6,365 nucleotides of DNA, taken from NCBI GenBank assembly GCA_002361335.1, contig DESS01000265.1, forward strand, positions 7,023-13,387. The letters run 5' to 3'. The notes beneath the pieces are model-generated. The model worked only from the letters and a program-made list of their open reading frames with translations. It was not told where the DNA came from and ran no database searches. Positions 6,319 through 6,365 of the stretch are shown here, in pieces. The position numbers and the translations under genes were made by a program. How positions within the stretch are numbered: the first letter of the stretch is position 1; each line of letters opens with the position of its first letter. The DNA is from Richelia sp. UBA3308 (lineage in GTDB: Bacteria; Cyanobacteriota; Cyanobacteriia; Cyanobacteriales; Nostocaceae).

Positions 6319-6355
6319 TAAGTAAGTCGGCCGAAAATTTATCCGAACTTACTTA
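6319..6355. repeat. stem-loop near the right edge
   Basis: TAAGTAAGT-CGG (6319-6330) pairs with CCGAACTTACTTA (6343-6355): a 12-bp stem with a single bulged base and a 12-nt loop. The left arm's CGG begins a small CGGCCG palindrome (6328-6333). The window ends 10 nt later, so its neighbour on the right is unseen. It could be a terminator for a gene to the right on the minus strand, a repeat end or a binding site. The rest of 6205-6365 shows no gene. Confidence 0.6.
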
Positions 6356-6365
6356 CAGCTTGGGT

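Noticed and set aside
6320..6354. NtcA-type binding site (GTA-N8-TAC)
   Set aside because: GTA and TAC triplets occur in the stem but not at the required spacing.

Overview
The window looks like chromosomal DNA of a filamentous, probably heterocyst-forming cyanobacterium. Three things point that way. Five perfect copies of the HIP1 octamer GCGATCGC lie in 6.4 kb (2288, 3339, 3764, 4198, 4682), where about 0.1 would be expected by chance at even composition. Several intergenic regions carry period-7 short tandem repeats. The genes include a cyanobacterial-type Hfq beside dapF. The genus cannot be fixed from the sequence alone.

Layout, left to right. Positions 1-118 hold a dispersed-repeat-like inverted repeat downstream of the first gene. 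Positions 119-2343 (minus strand) hold a two-gene unit transcribed right to left: a FIST-domain sensory protein (1189-2343), then, 11 nt later, a soluble histidine kinase (119-1177). Positions 2344-2615 are non-coding and carry three unrelated inverted repeats. dapF (diaminopimelate epimerase, minus strand, 2616-3455) follows. The 122-nt region 3456-3577 separates dapF from the divergent hfq (plus strand, 3578-3799) and is filled by two facing arrays of degenerate 7-nt repeats. A 68-nt convergent gap with another heptamer array (CCCCATG type) separates hfq from a large CPA2-family cation/proton antiporter with RCK (TrkA-N/TrkA-C) regulatory domains (minus strand, 3868 to about 6135). Positions 6205-6365 are non-coding, with a fourth heptamer array (TAGATTT x4) and a separate stem-loop.

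The genes fall into independent functions: lysine/peptidoglycan precursor synthesis (dapF), RNA-binding regulation (hfq), ion homeostasis (antiporter), and a cytosolic sensing module (FIST plus kinase). The FIST-kinase pair has the same gene arrangement as the NosP/NahK nitric-oxide sensing systems of proteobacteria, but its ligand and its phosphorylation target are unknown, and no response regulator is in view. No mobile-element gene, CRISPR array, tRNA or rRNA was seen. The most unusual non-coding feature is the recurrence of a 7-nt period with different unit sequences, including the mirrored arrays between dapF and hfq.
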